Assembly: GCF_020622345.1 (NCBI RefSeq)
Contig: NZ_JACNMO010000036.1
Span: forward strand, 1 to 38,141
DNA length: 38,141 bases
DNA from: Roseobacter weihaiensis
GTDB lineage: Bacteria > Pseudomonadota > Alphaproteobacteria > Rhodobacterales > Rhodobacteraceae
Direction: 5' to 3'
Positions 30,829 through 38,141 of this stretch are shown piece by piece (position 1 is the stretch's first letter; each line of letters opens with the position of its first letter). Made by a program: the position numbers and the translations under genes. The notes below the pieces were generated by a model. The model worked only from the letters and a program-made list of their open reading frames with translations, ran no database searches and was not told the DNA's origin.

Positions 30829-31497
30829 ATGCTTCCAAGACGCCATTTCATTCAATCGTCTGTCGCTTTGTTTTCCGCGGCAGCAATCGGCCTGCCGCTC
30901 AGCAGCCGCGCCATGGCGGCCCCAGGCAAGTGGTCGTCCTGGGATGCACGCGTGATCCCCACCAACTACGATCCGGCATCGTCAAATCCATGGGGAATTC
31001 ACCCGCGGTTCCTGCCAACCGTTGTTGAAGCGAACGCAGGGTTGAAGCCAGGCGAAATCCATGTGGATGCCGTGGCGCGGTATCTTTACCATGTGCGCGA
31101 TAACGGGACCGCCATGCGCTACGGCGTCGCCATCGCGCGCGGCAACCTCTATGAGCCCGGTGTCTACACGATCAGACGCAAGGCCAAGTGGCCCAGATGG
31201 ACACCGACGCGGGCAATGATCAAACGCGACCCCGATCTGTATGAACAGCACGCTGACGGCATGCCCGGCGGTCTCGAGAACCCCCTGGGCGCGCGGGCGC
31301 TCTACCTCTATGAGGGGCCGCGCGACACCTACCTGCGGATCCACGGCACACCGTCGCCGCGCTCCATCGGGAACCGCGCAAGCTCTGGCTGCGTGCGGAT
31401 GGTGATGGCGCACATCATTGACCTGTATGAGGAAGTGCGCTTGTCATCGACGGCGCATCTCTACCCGGCGGAAACCTATGTAACCGCACAAAGTTGA
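30829..31497 (+). CDS. L,D-transpeptidase (YkuD fold)
   Basis: A 222-residue secreted enzyme. A Tat-like or Sec signal peptide is present (MLPRRHFIQSSVALFSAAAI, with RRHF after the start and AMAA before the cleavage). The YkuD active site is seen as HGTPSPRSIGNRASSGCVRM: catalytic His, Ser-Gly-Cys and Arg. Such enzymes make 3-3 cross-links in peptidoglycan or attach lipoproteins to it. The 3-3 linkage is typical of stationary-phase or stress-adapted walls, in line with the neighbouring genes, though no EcfG motif was found before it. A small lipoprotein gene converges 11 bp after its stop. Confidence 0.9.
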   Translation: MLPRRHFIQSSVALFSAAAIGLPLSSRAMAAPGKWSSWDARVIPTNYDPASSNPWGIHPRFLPTVVEANAGLKPGEIHVDAVARYLYHVRDNGTAMRYGVAIARGNLYEPGVYTIRRKAKWPRWTPTRAMIKRDPDLYEQHADGMPGGLENPLGARALYLYEGPRDTYLRIHGTPSPRSIGNRASSGCVRMVMAHIIDLYEEVRLSSTAHLYPAETYVTAQS

Positions 31498-31508
31498 GGC
31501 GCGCCCGC

Positions 31509-31775
31509 CTATTCTTGCGTGCGGGTGCAGATCGGTCGCCCTTCGGCGGTGCGCAGCGGCAAATCTGTCGTCTCGACAGGACCCGTGTGACGATACCAAT
31601 AGCAGCCGTCCTTCTCCAGGAGCCGCGCCGTGGACAGGTCCTGATTCGGGCCCGCGAGGGCGATGACGCCTTCGGGAAGGTTGCCGCCGGGTGCTGAGCC
31701 TGATCCATTCACACCGGCTGCACAGCCTGCCAGCACGGCGATAAGCCCAAGAGGGACGAGTAACTTGATTTTCAT
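31509..31775 (-). CDS. Small lipoprotein
   Basis: An 88-residue protein with a lipoprotein signal (MKIKLLVPLGLIAVLAGC, lipobox LAGC, lipidated Cys18). The mature part contains a Gly/Ser linker and then DGCYWYRHTGPVETTDLPLR and CTRTQE. The two cysteines may form a disulfide. It ends 11 bp before the L,D-transpeptidase stop on the opposite strand. Function unknown. The start at 31775 is chosen for the signal peptide; upstream codons give a non-hydrophobic extension. Confidence 0.8.
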   Translation of the reverse strand: MKIKLLVPLGLIAVLAGCAAGVNGSGSAPGGNLPEGVIALAGPNQDLSTARLLEKDGCYWYRHTGPVETTDLPLRTAEGRPICTRTQE

Positions 31776-32215
31776 GTCTTGTCTTTTCCAGTCATTACTC
31801 CCCCTAGGGTAGAGCATTTCGCGCCGTAATAAAGGTGCGCGATGCTATTTCGGGTCCGCGCCCGGGACAGCCACGGCCTCGAACAGGATGTCTGCACCCT
31901 GCGCCTGCGGGAGTGACCTGCAGCGCGACGTTGAAAACAAAGCGCGCGGCAGCGCCGACGCACCGTCTGGTTCGGAAACCTGGCGCTTCTATTTCCCATA
32001 CATGATTCAACCCGTGTTTGAATCAGAGATGGTGGACACCATACCCTTTTGACTTCGCAGCTCAGCTTGTCACAGAGAAGCACTCCCAGATTCTGCTCCG
32101 CGGCGGAAAAAATGGATAGCCTTTGGCCTCCTAAAACGGTCAGATGAGAGTCAGCGAGTCCCGCCGATAAGAGTGGGCAAGAGGCTCAACCAGTTTTTTC
32201 TTAGGGAGACGAAAC
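31776..32215. other. Gene-free region before phosphonate operon
   Basis: I see no convincing gene in these 440 bp. Frames on both strands lack families and ribosome sites. No clear Pho box or sigma-70 promoter could be defined, although the phnD promoter should lie in its last 150 bp. GGGAGACG at 32203-32210 is the phnD ribosome binding site. Confidence 0.4.
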
Positions 32216-33187
32216 ATGACAAACATACATCTTCTATGCGCCGCTGCTGTTGCCGCGCTTTCTTTTGCCGCGCTGCCCGCCACAGCCCAGGACTGCCCAC
32301 GCGGTGATCTGGATGATCGGTATTGCGACGTCGATGGCGACCTGATCGCAGATATCCCGACAGATGCTGCAGATCAAATCGACCCCGACACCCTGATTTT
32401 CGCCTACACGCCGGTGGAAGACCCCGCTGTTTATGAGACCGCATGGGCCGATTTTCTGGCACATCTGGAAGAAGCGACCGGCAAAGACGTCGTGTTCTTT
32501 CCGGTCCAAAACAACGCCGCCCAGATCGAGGCGATGCGGTCAGGGCGTCTGCACATTGCAGGCTTCAATACCGGCTCGAACCCTCTGGCCGTCAACTGTG
32601 CGGGCTTCCGTCCGTTCACCATCATGGCCGGTGAAGACGGCTCTTTCGGCTACGAAATGGAAATCCTGACCCATCCAGGGTCTGGCATCGAAAACATCGA
32701 AGACATCAAGGGCGGCCAGATGGCCTTTACGTCCGAGACCTCGAACTCCGGTTTCAAAGCGCCCTCGGCGATTCTGGCGTCGGAATTCAACATGAAGGCG
32801 GGAGAAGATTTCGAACCGGTGTTCTCGGGCAAGCACGACAATTCGATCCTTGGTGTGGCCAACAAGGATTATCCGGCGGCGGCCATCGCCAATTCGGTGC
32901 TGGCCCGCATGCTGGAGCGTGAGGTGGTCTCTGAAGATCAGCTCATCTCGATCTACAAGTCGCAAACCTTCCCGACGACAGGCTATGGGACCGCCCACAA
33001 CCTGACACCCGAACTGCAACAGAAGATCCGTGATGCGTTCTTCTCGTTCGAGTGGGAAGGGACGTCGCTGCAGGAAGAGTTCGGCAAGAACGGCGAGGCG
33101 CAGTTCCTCGAAATGACGTATCAGGACTTCTGGTCGGTCATTCGCACCATCGATGAGGCCAACGGCGTCTCGTACGAGTGTTCGTAA
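32216..33187 (+). CDS. phnD: Phosphonate ABC transporter binding protein
   Basis: A 323-residue periplasmic protein of the PhnD/phosphate-phosphite-phosphonate binding family. A signal peptide (residues about 1-24, ending ATAQ) precedes the mature part. Typical elements are IFAYTPVEDPAVYETAWADF, QIEAMRSGRLHIAGFNTGSN and QMAFTSETSNSGFKAPSAIL. The Ser/Thr-rich SETSNSG loop corresponds to the phosphonate-binding helix start. It is first in a phnD-phnC-phnE-phnE operon for uptake of phosphonates, phosphite or phosphate esters. A stable hairpin separates it from phnC, probably so that the binding protein is made in excess. Confidence 0.9.
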   Translation: MTNIHLLCAAAVAALSFAALPATAQDCPRGDLDDRYCDVDGDLIADIPTDAADQIDPDTLIFAYTPVEDPAVYETAWADFLAHLEEATGKDVVFFPVQNNAAQIEAMRSGRLHIAGFNTGSNPLAVNCAGFRPFTIMAGEDGSFGYEMEILTHPGSGIENIEDIKGGQMAFTSETSNSGFKAPSAILASEFNMKAGEDFEPVFSGKHDNSILGVANKDYPAAAIANSVLARMLEREVVSEDQLISIYKSQTFPTTGYGTAHNLTPELQQKIRDAFFSFEWEGTSLQEEFGKNGEAQFLEMTYQDFWSVIRTIDEANGVSYECS

Positions 33188-33223
33188 CGGACCGGGCCGG
33201 GATCTTCCGGTGATGAGGTTGAT

Positions 33224-33253
33224 GGCAGGTGGCAGCGTGAATTGCCACCTGCC
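33224..33253 (+). promoter_or_regulatory. Intercistronic hairpin between phnD and phnC
   Basis: Perfect 11-bp stem GGCAGGTGGCA / TGCCACCTGCC with an 8-base loop, no long T-run. Such hairpins after a binding-protein gene usually stabilise its mRNA or cut read-through. Confidence 0.7.
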
Positions 33254-33274
33254 TTACATATCCGAGGATCAGCT

Positions 33275-34075
33275 ATGCTACGGCTAGACGCACTGACCAA
33301 GACCTACAAGACCGGCGACAAGGCTCTGAAGGCTGTCACATTGGACGTCCCCTTCGGTCAGGTTGTCGCCCTGATCGGCCCGTCCGGTGCCGGCAAATCG
33401 ACCCTGATCCGCTGCATCAACCGGCTGGTGGAACCGACCTCGGGCGCCGTGATGCTCGGCGATGTGGATCTGACGCGGCTCAAGCCCGGCGCGCTGCGAC
33501 GTGAGCGGCGGCGCATGGGGATGATCTTTCAGGAATACGCACTGGTCGAGCGTCTGACGGTGATGGAGAACGTCCTGTCCGGCCGCCTCGGCTATGTCGG
33601 GTTCTGGCGTTCGGCCACGCGCCGCTTTCCGCAAAAAGACGTGGACGAGGCGTTTCGTCTGCTCGACCGCGTGGGCCTTTTGCACATGGCCGACAAACGC
33701 GCCGATCAGCTGTCTGGCGGCCAACGGCAGCGGGTCGGCATTTGCCGTGCGCTGATCCAGGACCCCGCCTTGCTTTTGGTGGATGAACCGACGGCCTCGC
33801 TTGATCCCAAGACCTCGCGCCAGATCATGCGCCTGATTTGTGAGCTTTGCGCCGAGCGGGGGTTGGCCGCAATCATCAACATCCACGACGTGGCGCTGGC
33901 GCAGATGTTCGTGGCCCGCGTCATTGGTCTGCGCTTTGGCGAAGTGGTCTATGACGGCGCGCCGGATGGTCTGACACCTGACAAGCTGACCGAAATTTAC
34001 GGCGAAGAGGATTGGGAGGCGACCATCGAGAAGGTCGACGACGAGGCAGAGACCGGGATCGAGGCCGCCGAATGA
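33275..34075 (+). CDS. phnC: Phosphonate ABC transporter ATPase
   Basis: A 266-residue ABC ATPase. Walker A is GPSGAGKST (residues about 33-41), the Q-loop [15 protein letters not shown], the signature [15 protein letters not shown], Walker [14 protein letters not shown], and the switch His is in [10 protein letters not shown]. The layout and the [18 protein letters not shown] segment are typical of PhnC, powering phosphonate uptake. A charged tail of about 20 residues follows. ATG at 33275 is chosen because the family begins [16 protein letters not shown] lies 6 bp upstream. Its stop overlaps the next start (ATGA). Confidence 0.93.
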   Translation: MLRLDALTKTYKTGDKALKAVTLDVPFGQVVALIGPSGAGKSTLIRCINRLVEPTSGAVMLGDVDLTRLKPGALRRERRRMGMIFQEYALVERLTVMENVLSGRLGYVGFWRSATRRFPQKDVDEAFRLLDRVGLLHMADKRADQLSGGQRQRVGICRALIQDPALLLVDEPTASLDPKTSRQIMRLICELCAERGLAAIINIHDVALAQMFVARVIGLRFGEVVYDGAPDGLTPDKLTEIYGEEDWEATIEKVDDEAETGIEAAE

Positions 34076-34908
34076 ACGTGACCTCTACGCGTGACGCTTC
34101 ACCCACCCTGGAGGAGATGGTGGGCACGCGCTGGCGGCGCCCGCCGTTGGTTCAGCGGGTCTGGCTGCGTTATGCGCTGCTGATCGGCTTTGCAGCCTAT
34201 CTTGTGGCCGCGATTGCCAGTGTTGAGGTGGATTGGCTTCGCGTCTATCAAGGGCTGGATCGGGGCGCGGCCTTCGTGATGGCCTTTGCCAAGCCGGATT
34301 TCGTCAGCCGTGCCGATGCGATCTGGAACGGTATGGTTGAAAGCATCGTGATTACGGTGGCCTCGTCTGTCGTCGGCATCCTCATCTCGATCCCCATTGC
34401 CCTGGGCGCTGCCCGCAATATCGCCCCGGTGCCGATTTACATGATCTGTCGCGGGATCATCGCCGTGTCGCGTGCCTTGCAGGAAATCATCGTTGCCATC
34501 CTGCTGGTCGCGATCTTCGGATTTGGCCCCTTGGCGGGGTTCCTGACCCTGTCCTTTGCCACAATCGGGTTCCTGTCGAAACTTCTGGCCGAGGACATCG
34601 AAAGCATGGATCGCTCCCAGGCCGAGGCTGTGCGCGCCACGGGGGCCCGCTGGTCGCAATGGATCGACTACGGTGTGAAACCGCAGGTGATCCCACGGCT
34701 GATCGGGCTGTCCATGTACCGGGTGGATATCAATTTCCGTGAAAGCGCGATCCTTGGCCTTGTGGGTGCAGGCGGCATCGGGGCCACGCTGAACACGGCG
34801 TTTGACCGCTATGAATACGACACGGCCGCCGCGATCTTGTTGCTCATTATCGGGATTGTCATGGCCCTCGAATATCTCAGCGGCCTGATCCGCGCGCGGG
34901 TGCAGTAA
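34072..34908 (+). CDS. phnE: Phosphonate ABC transporter permease 1
   Basis: A 278-residue inner-membrane permease. It contains about six helices and the EAA-type loop that docks the ATPase: [20 protein letters not shown]. Other family features are [20 protein letters not shown] and [20 protein letters not shown]. It probably pairs with the second permease to form a heterodimeric channel, the usual arrangement when two phnE genes follow phnC. The start overlaps the phnC stop by 4 bp. Confidence 0.92.
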   Translation: MNVTSTRDASPTLEEMVGTRWRRPPLVQRVWLRYALLIGFAAYLVAAIASVEVDWLRVYQGLDRGAAFVMAFAKPDFVSRADAIWNGMVESIVITVASSVVGILISIPIALGAARNIAPVPIYMICRGIIAVSRALQEIIVAILLVAIFGFGPLAGFLTLSFATIGFLSKLLAEDIESMDRSQAEAVRATGARWSQWIDYGVKPQVIPRLIGLSMYRVDINFRESAILGLVGAGGIGATLNTAFDRYEYDTAAAILLLIIGIVMALEYLSGLIRARVQ

Positions 34909-34909
34909 G

Positions 34910-35725
34910 ATGCCCGTTATCGAGACGGCAAAAGGCCCCGAATGGCGCTTGCGCAACCAGCGCGAGGCCCTGACCCGTTGGTCCTTCTGGCTGGTCGGCG
35001 TTGTCGTTTTCCTCTGGTGCTGGGCGCGGATATCAGAGGCCACGACATGGTTTTTCGTCTGGGACGCCCCGAGCATTGCCGGTGATATTTTCGAGCGCGC
35101 AACTCCGCCGCGCTGGTCATATATGGACAACCTCTGGCTGCCCATCTGGGACACCCTGAATATCGCGACCCTCGGCACAATCGGCGCCTTGATCCTCGCG
35201 GTGCCCGTTGCTTTCCTCGCGGCCCGCAACACCACACCCTCGGCGCTGTTCATCCGCCCGATCGCGCTTCTGATCATCGTGTCGACCCGGTCGATCAACT
35301 CGCTTATCTGGGCGCTGCTGCTGATCGCCATCATCGGGCCGGGCGTGTTCGCGGGTATCGTGGCCATCGCCATCCGGTCTATCGGGTTCTGTGCCAAGCT
35401 GCTGTACGAGGCCATCGAAGAGATCGACCACACCCAAGTCGAGGCCATCACCGCGACCGGTGCGTCGCGCTGGCAGGTCATGGTCTACGGCATTGTCCCC
35501 CAGATCATGCCGGCCTTTGCGGGCATTTCCGTCTTTCGTTGGGACATCAACATCCGCGAATCAACCGTGCTGGGGCTGGTCGGGGCCGGTGGTATCGGGC
35601 TGCAATTGCAGGCATCGCTGAACACGCTGGCTTGGCCCCAGGTCTCGCTGATCCTGTTGGTCATCCTCGCCGCCGTCGTCCTCTCGGAGTGGGTATCGGC
35701 GAAAGTGCGCGGGGCGATCATCTGA
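34910..35725 (+). CDS. phnE: Phosphonate ABC transporter permease 2
   Basis: A 271-residue permease related to the preceding one, with an equivalent loop (IDHTQVEAITATGASRWQVM), VPVAFLAARNTTPSALFIRP and [20 protein letters not shown]. It begins one base after the previous stop, so the operon is tightly coupled. The gene seems complete. Phosphonate-degrading genes (C-P lyase phnG-M, phnX or phnW) are absent from this window, so catabolism must be encoded elsewhere or the substrate is another phosphorus compound. Confidence 0.9.
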   Translation: MPVIETAKGPEWRLRNQREALTRWSFWLVGVVVFLWCWARISEATTWFFVWDAPSIAGDIFERATPPRWSYMDNLWLPIWDTLNIATLGTIGALILAVPVAFLAARNTTPSALFIRPIALLIIVSTRSINSLIWALLLIAIIGPGVFAGIVAIAIRSIGFCAKLLYEAIEEIDHTQVEAITATGASRWQVMVYGIVPQIMPAFAGISVFRWDINIRESTVLGLVGAGGIGLQLQASLNTLAWPQVSLILLVILAAVVLSEWVSAKVRGAII

Positions 35726-35728
35726 CCC

Positions 35729-35904
35729 ACGGCCCGATTTTCGACGGCTACGAGGCGGTGCGCCACCGTCTCCCCAATGCGGGCCCCGGTTGCGCCCGCA
35801 CGCCAGCACACAACCTGTCCCAGATCGCGGATCTGCAAGCGGCAGGCAAAGGTGTCATGGTGGTCTCGAAGGCCGCTGGTTCCACCAAGGGCCCGAGCTT
35901 CTAG
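35729..35904 (+). pseudogene. HAD-IIA hydrolase remnant
   Basis: Directly after the second permease an open stretch without its own start reads HGPIFDGYEAVRHRLPNAG, then NLSQIADL and QAAGKGVMVVSKAAGSTKGP before a stop. This fits the N-terminus of HAD-IIA (NagD-like) phosphatases, but the nucleophile segment between IAD and QAAGK (normally DxDG-containing) is absent and the rest of the protein is missing. It therefore looks like a gene reduced by internal deletion and truncation. An HAD-type phosphatase beside phnE would be a natural phosphonate-operon partner. Assignment rests on pattern recognition only. Confidence 0.45.
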
Positions 35905-35951
35905 ATCACGGTTCGCCAACAGGTTGTGCCGTCCCTAAAAATGGAAATGCA

Positions 35952-36176
35952 CATGGTTATTGCAGATCTTGCCGGACGCTTTCGTCGCGACCAGATCCGT
36001 TCGACGTGGAGCGGATTATCCCGCTCTGGAATGACAACGGCGTAATGGAGTTTCCCTATGTGCCAGAAGGCTCCCCGAGCCGTTTTGAAGGCCTGGATGC
36101 GATCCAAACGACGCTCGCAAGCGCCTTCATTCAGCGTGAAATGATGAGGTTCTTTGATCTTTACGTCACAAACTGA
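35952..36176 (+). pseudogene. Frameshifted NTF2/SnoaL-like gene remnant
   Basis: An ATG at 35952 opens MHMVIADLAGRFRRDQ, and the continuation appears in another frame as FDVERIIPLWNDNGVMEFPY then VPEGSPSRFEGLDAIQTTLA. Together they give the start and middle of an NTF2-like (SnoaL) alpha/beta barrel with the conserved aspartate/WNDNGVMEFPY strand. A frameshift near 36000 divides it, and the C-terminal half is cut short at LYVTN. It is not functional as written. The family includes small isomerases, hydrolases and binding proteins. Confidence 0.5.
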
Positions 36177-36395
36177 GCCAGATTCCGGAAAAGCGGCAGA
36201 GCTGGAGTATGTTCGGATCGCAGCGATGCTCTCAAAGCAGCCCGAACCGCCCGTGTCCCGTAGTCCTGCCGATGGCGGCTTATCGAATGAACTGAAATTG
36301 GCGCAAAGATCAGTTTGGTGGCTTGTCCTGTCGTGGCCGAACTCTTAGTTGCGTTGAGAGGTAGACTGAAAAACTATGCGAAAGTGTCCCTGCTC

Positions 36396-37232
36396 ATGAA
36401 CAGATACTCAGCAGTGGAGCATTTTGCCGATGGGCTTCGGCTTCGTGCCGGTTTGGACGGCACGAAAGCCGCTGATCGCCTGCTCGACGCGTTTTGCGAG
36501 GTTCCACGGGAAGCGTTCGCGGGCTCCGGGCCGTGGCGGGTACGGTCGCCACTCGCGCCAGGAAAACCACCAGTTACAACGCCCGATGCCGACCCCCGTT
36601 GGCTATATCACGATATGCTTGTCGTCTTAGATGAAACCAAAGGGATAAACATTGGTCAGCCTTCAATGTGGGCACGTTTCTTGGCAAAATCTGACATTCA
36701 GGACGGCGCGCGCATCCTTCAGGTGGGTGCGGGTGTCGGGTATTATACAGCAATACTTAGCCACCTTGCTGGACCGGACGGGAGCATTTTTGCTTATGAA
36801 ATTGACTTGGAACTCGCCAAGCGTGCCGCGTTAAACCTAGCAGGCTATAACAACGTGACGGTGCGCCATGGCAATGCAGCAACCGGTCTTGTCGATGAAG
36901 GGCCATTTGATGCTGTTGTTGCGTTTGCAGGGGTTACACATATTCCGAATGTTTGGTCCGGACACCTTGCGCCAAAAGCTAAACTGCTACTGCCATTGAC
37001 GGGCATAATGGGTTCTGGGGCCATGATCCTTGCGCAGCCTGATAGCGACGGCTTTTGCGCGAAAACCGTTGGTCGCTGCGGTTTTTACCATTGCAGTGGT
37101 GCCCGAGATGACAAGCTGGCTGTGGAAATTGACGAGATGTTTGCGAATGCGGGACGGCTGGAGGACTGGCGCTTTCGGATCACAGGGGGAGACGATACTT
37201 CCGGATTTGTGACATTTCTCTACGAAAAGTAG
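36396..37232 (+). CDS. Protein-L-isoaspartate methyltransferase-like protein
   Basis: A 278-residue SAM-dependent methyltransferase. Residues about 90-200 match the PCMT pattern. PSMWARFLAK corresponds to the substrate-gating segment, ILQVGAGVGYYTAILSHLAG is the SAM-binding motif I, and IFAYEIDLELAKRAALNLAG and NVTVRHGNAATGL are motif II and post-motif. Classical enzymes repair isoaspartyl residues in aged proteins. The motif-I region reads VGAGVGY rather than the usual GTGSGY, and the N-terminal 80 residues are unlike the standard enzyme, so a different substrate is possible. The start at 36396 (MNRYSAVEH) is preferred over 36315; the ribosome site is poor in both. Lower GC than the central block. 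Confidence 0.72.
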   Translation: MNRYSAVEHFADGLRLRAGLDGTKAADRLLDAFCEVPREAFAGSGPWRVRSPLAPGKPPVTTPDADPRWLYHDMLVVLDETKGINIGQPSMWARFLAKSDIQDGARILQVGAGVGYYTAILSHLAGPDGSIFAYEIDLELAKRAALNLAGYNNVTVRHGNAATGLVDEGPFDAVVAFAGVTHIPNVWSGHLAPKAKLLLPLTGIMGSGAMILAQPDSDGFCAKTVGRCGFYHCSGARDDKLAVEIDEMFANAGRLEDWRFRITGGDDTSGFVTFLYEK

Positions 37233-37320
37233 CCATTATGACGCATCGCACAGAGGTCGGTTTTGTCCGCATAGCGGGAATGACCGTCAAGGATTAAAAG
37301 TTGGTTTTGGGTTGGCTGCG

Positions 37321-37360
37321 GTCAGCCGGCGCAAACCGGCAGATGTCGGCTCTGAGCCCA
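37321..37360 (-). repeat. REP-like palindromic element, copy B
   Basis: Reverse-strand sequence starting TGGGCTCAGAGCCG matches copy A at 697-735 over about 40 bp with few mismatches and one gap. It keeps the GGCTC-A-GAGCC palindrome; the second hairpin differs (CCGACATCTGCCGG). It lies 90 bp after the methyltransferase stop. Confidence 0.5.
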
Positions 37361-37625
37361 CATCGCTTGATGGTGGGATTGATGCCAATGACTGCTTCGT
37401 TTCCAGCCGACAAAGCCTCCGATGCGCAGTTTGTTTATGAACAAGAATAACCATTCGGTGCATCTCTCGCTCGGTCAAACCACCGAACATGCCTTGCACG
37501 GTGCGAGGACGCTAGCCAGAGCAGCCTTCGACGGGCCAGCTATCCATGCGCTGCAAAATGCTTGTCTCCATTGAACCAAATTCCGCTCTGACACCACTAA
37601 CAGGCATGACACCCGAGCGCTTTGC

Positions 37626-37665
37626 CCTGAACAGCTCTCTGCCTGAACAGCTCTCTGCCTGAACA
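37626..37665 (+). repeat. 16-bp tandem repeat, 2.5 copies
   Basis: The unit CCTGAACAGCTCTCTG occurs at 37626-37641 and 37642-37657, with the first 8 bases again at 37658-37665. It probably arose by slippage beside the decayed insertion sequence. Confidence 0.85.
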
Positions 37666-37754
37666 CACATGGGGAGACGGACATAATGCCAATCACAATA
37701 GGAAACAGAGATTACCCCGACGATGTTTGGGGCATGATGAAGGACAAGAAGATG

Positions 37755-38141
37755 GGCCCCTACGCAAGCGACTGCGTGAACTGGCAAATGAGCGCTGCCG
37801 GTTCGGGTATCGGCGTCTTGGGCATATTGCTAGCGAAGGAGGGTTTTGAGGTGAACTCTCATCCGGCGGTCGCTGCTTGCAGTGACGAGAGGGCAAAAGA
37901 AGCTGTTCCGGCTCTGTCGCGAAGAAGGGCTGGCTGTGCGGCACAGGCGGTCCCGCAAGCGCATTGGGCACACGCAGGCCTATTCTGGTGCCGGATCGGG
38001 CCAACCAGCGCCCCCTCTCGGCAGATTTTGCATTGCAAAATCGCCTACCGGTCAACGGGATCTCTCGACTTTGTGTCTGACGCTTTTGAAGATGGCCAGC
38101 GGTTCCGCGTGCTGTGCATCGTGGATGATTGCACCCGCGAA
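37755..38141 (+). pseudogene. IS3-family transposase (OrfB) remnant
   Basis: Segments of an IS3-type OrfB transposase occur in order but in different frames. They are LRKRLRELANERCRFGYRRL (from 37760), LLAKEGFEVN, then KKLFRLCREEGLAVRHRRSR and finally SLDFVSDAFEDGQRFRVLC followed by IVDDCTRE at the window edge. The last piece carries the first catalytic Asp (DFVSD) of the DDE domain. At least three frame changes and an insert of roughly 40 bp after EGFEVN separate the pieces, so the gene is dead. OrfA and terminal inverted repeats were not found within the window; the element may extend beyond 38141. Confidence 0.75.

Noticed and set aside
31370-31396. GGAAC-N17-CGTG inside the L,D-transpeptidase gene
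   Set aside because: Inside coding sequence, a mismatch in the -10, no gene starts downstream within 100 bp; taken as chance.
32040-32200. Pho box upstream of phnD
   Set aside because: CTTGTCAC near 32065 resembles half of a Pho box, but no second direct repeat at 11-bp spacing was found.
34099-35481. 460-codon open frame on the minus strand
   Set aside because: Antisense to the two phnE permeases; no family.
1-38141. tRNA, rRNA or CRISPR array
   Set aside because: No tRNA-like cloverleaf, ribosomal RNA sequence or regularly spaced repeats were noticed; the only tandem repeat is the 2.5-copy unit at 37626.

Overview
The window looks like part of an extrachromosomal replicon (plasmid or chromid) from an alphaproteobacterium, most likely the Roseobacter group of Rhodobacterales. 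The evidence is a replication-initiator/ParA/ParB module, a decayed RepC fragment of the roseobacter repABC type, and a complete PhyR-NepR-EcfG general stress response (GSR) switch, which occurs only in Alphaproteobacteria. GC content is high in the middle. The two flanks (about 1-1250 and 36,000-38,141) are visibly poorer in GC and carry unrelated or broken genes, so they look like acquired or recombined ends.

Layout. 1-1350: small P-loop kinase, cupin protein, and remnants of an AbrB-type antitoxin and a repC gene. 1.6-6.1 kb: ExoD-like membrane protein, a gene-free putative origin, then rep-parA-parB. 6.1-11.6 kb: MscS channel, Crp/Fnr regulator, glutamate dehydrogenase overlapping an acetolactate synthase-like ThDP enzyme, and Dps. 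11.6-15.0 kb: the regulatory core, nepR-ecfG-sensor kinase leftward and phyR rightward. 15.0-31.8 kb: formate/nitrite-type channel, many small membrane or envelope proteins (two of them under 65 residues), AI-2E-type permease, phospholipase D-like enzyme, DUF3618/DUF883/holin-like proteins, a PAS-methyl-accepting protein, PRC-barrel protein, orphan ABC membrane domain, App1-like phosphatidate phosphatase, TerB-like protein, L,D-transpeptidase and lipoprotein. 32.2-35.7 kb: phnDCEE phosphonate uptake operon. 35.7-38.1 kb: two decayed genes, a methyltransferase and a broken IS3-family transposase.

The main result is a shared promoter. The motif GGAAC-N16/17-CGTT, the published consensus for EcfG-type sigma factors, occurs exactly 13 times, each 22-84 bp before a start codon. 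Three further sites carry one mismatch in the -10 element, and a fourth is weaker. By hand arithmetic with equal base frequencies about 0.6 exact matches would be expected on both strands. The window therefore appears to be a mobile GSR island: sigma factor, anti-sigma factor, anti-anti-sigma regulator and a candidate sensor kinase packed together with their target operons. The targets act on the envelope, phospholipids, osmotic balance, iron/DNA protection and central nitrogen/carbon metabolism.

The switch controls itself through one 33-bp palindromic sequence at 14165-14197. There the phyR promoter and the nepR-ecfG promoter interpenetrate completely on opposite strands. All functional statements are from sequence reading and family knowledge; no database search was run.
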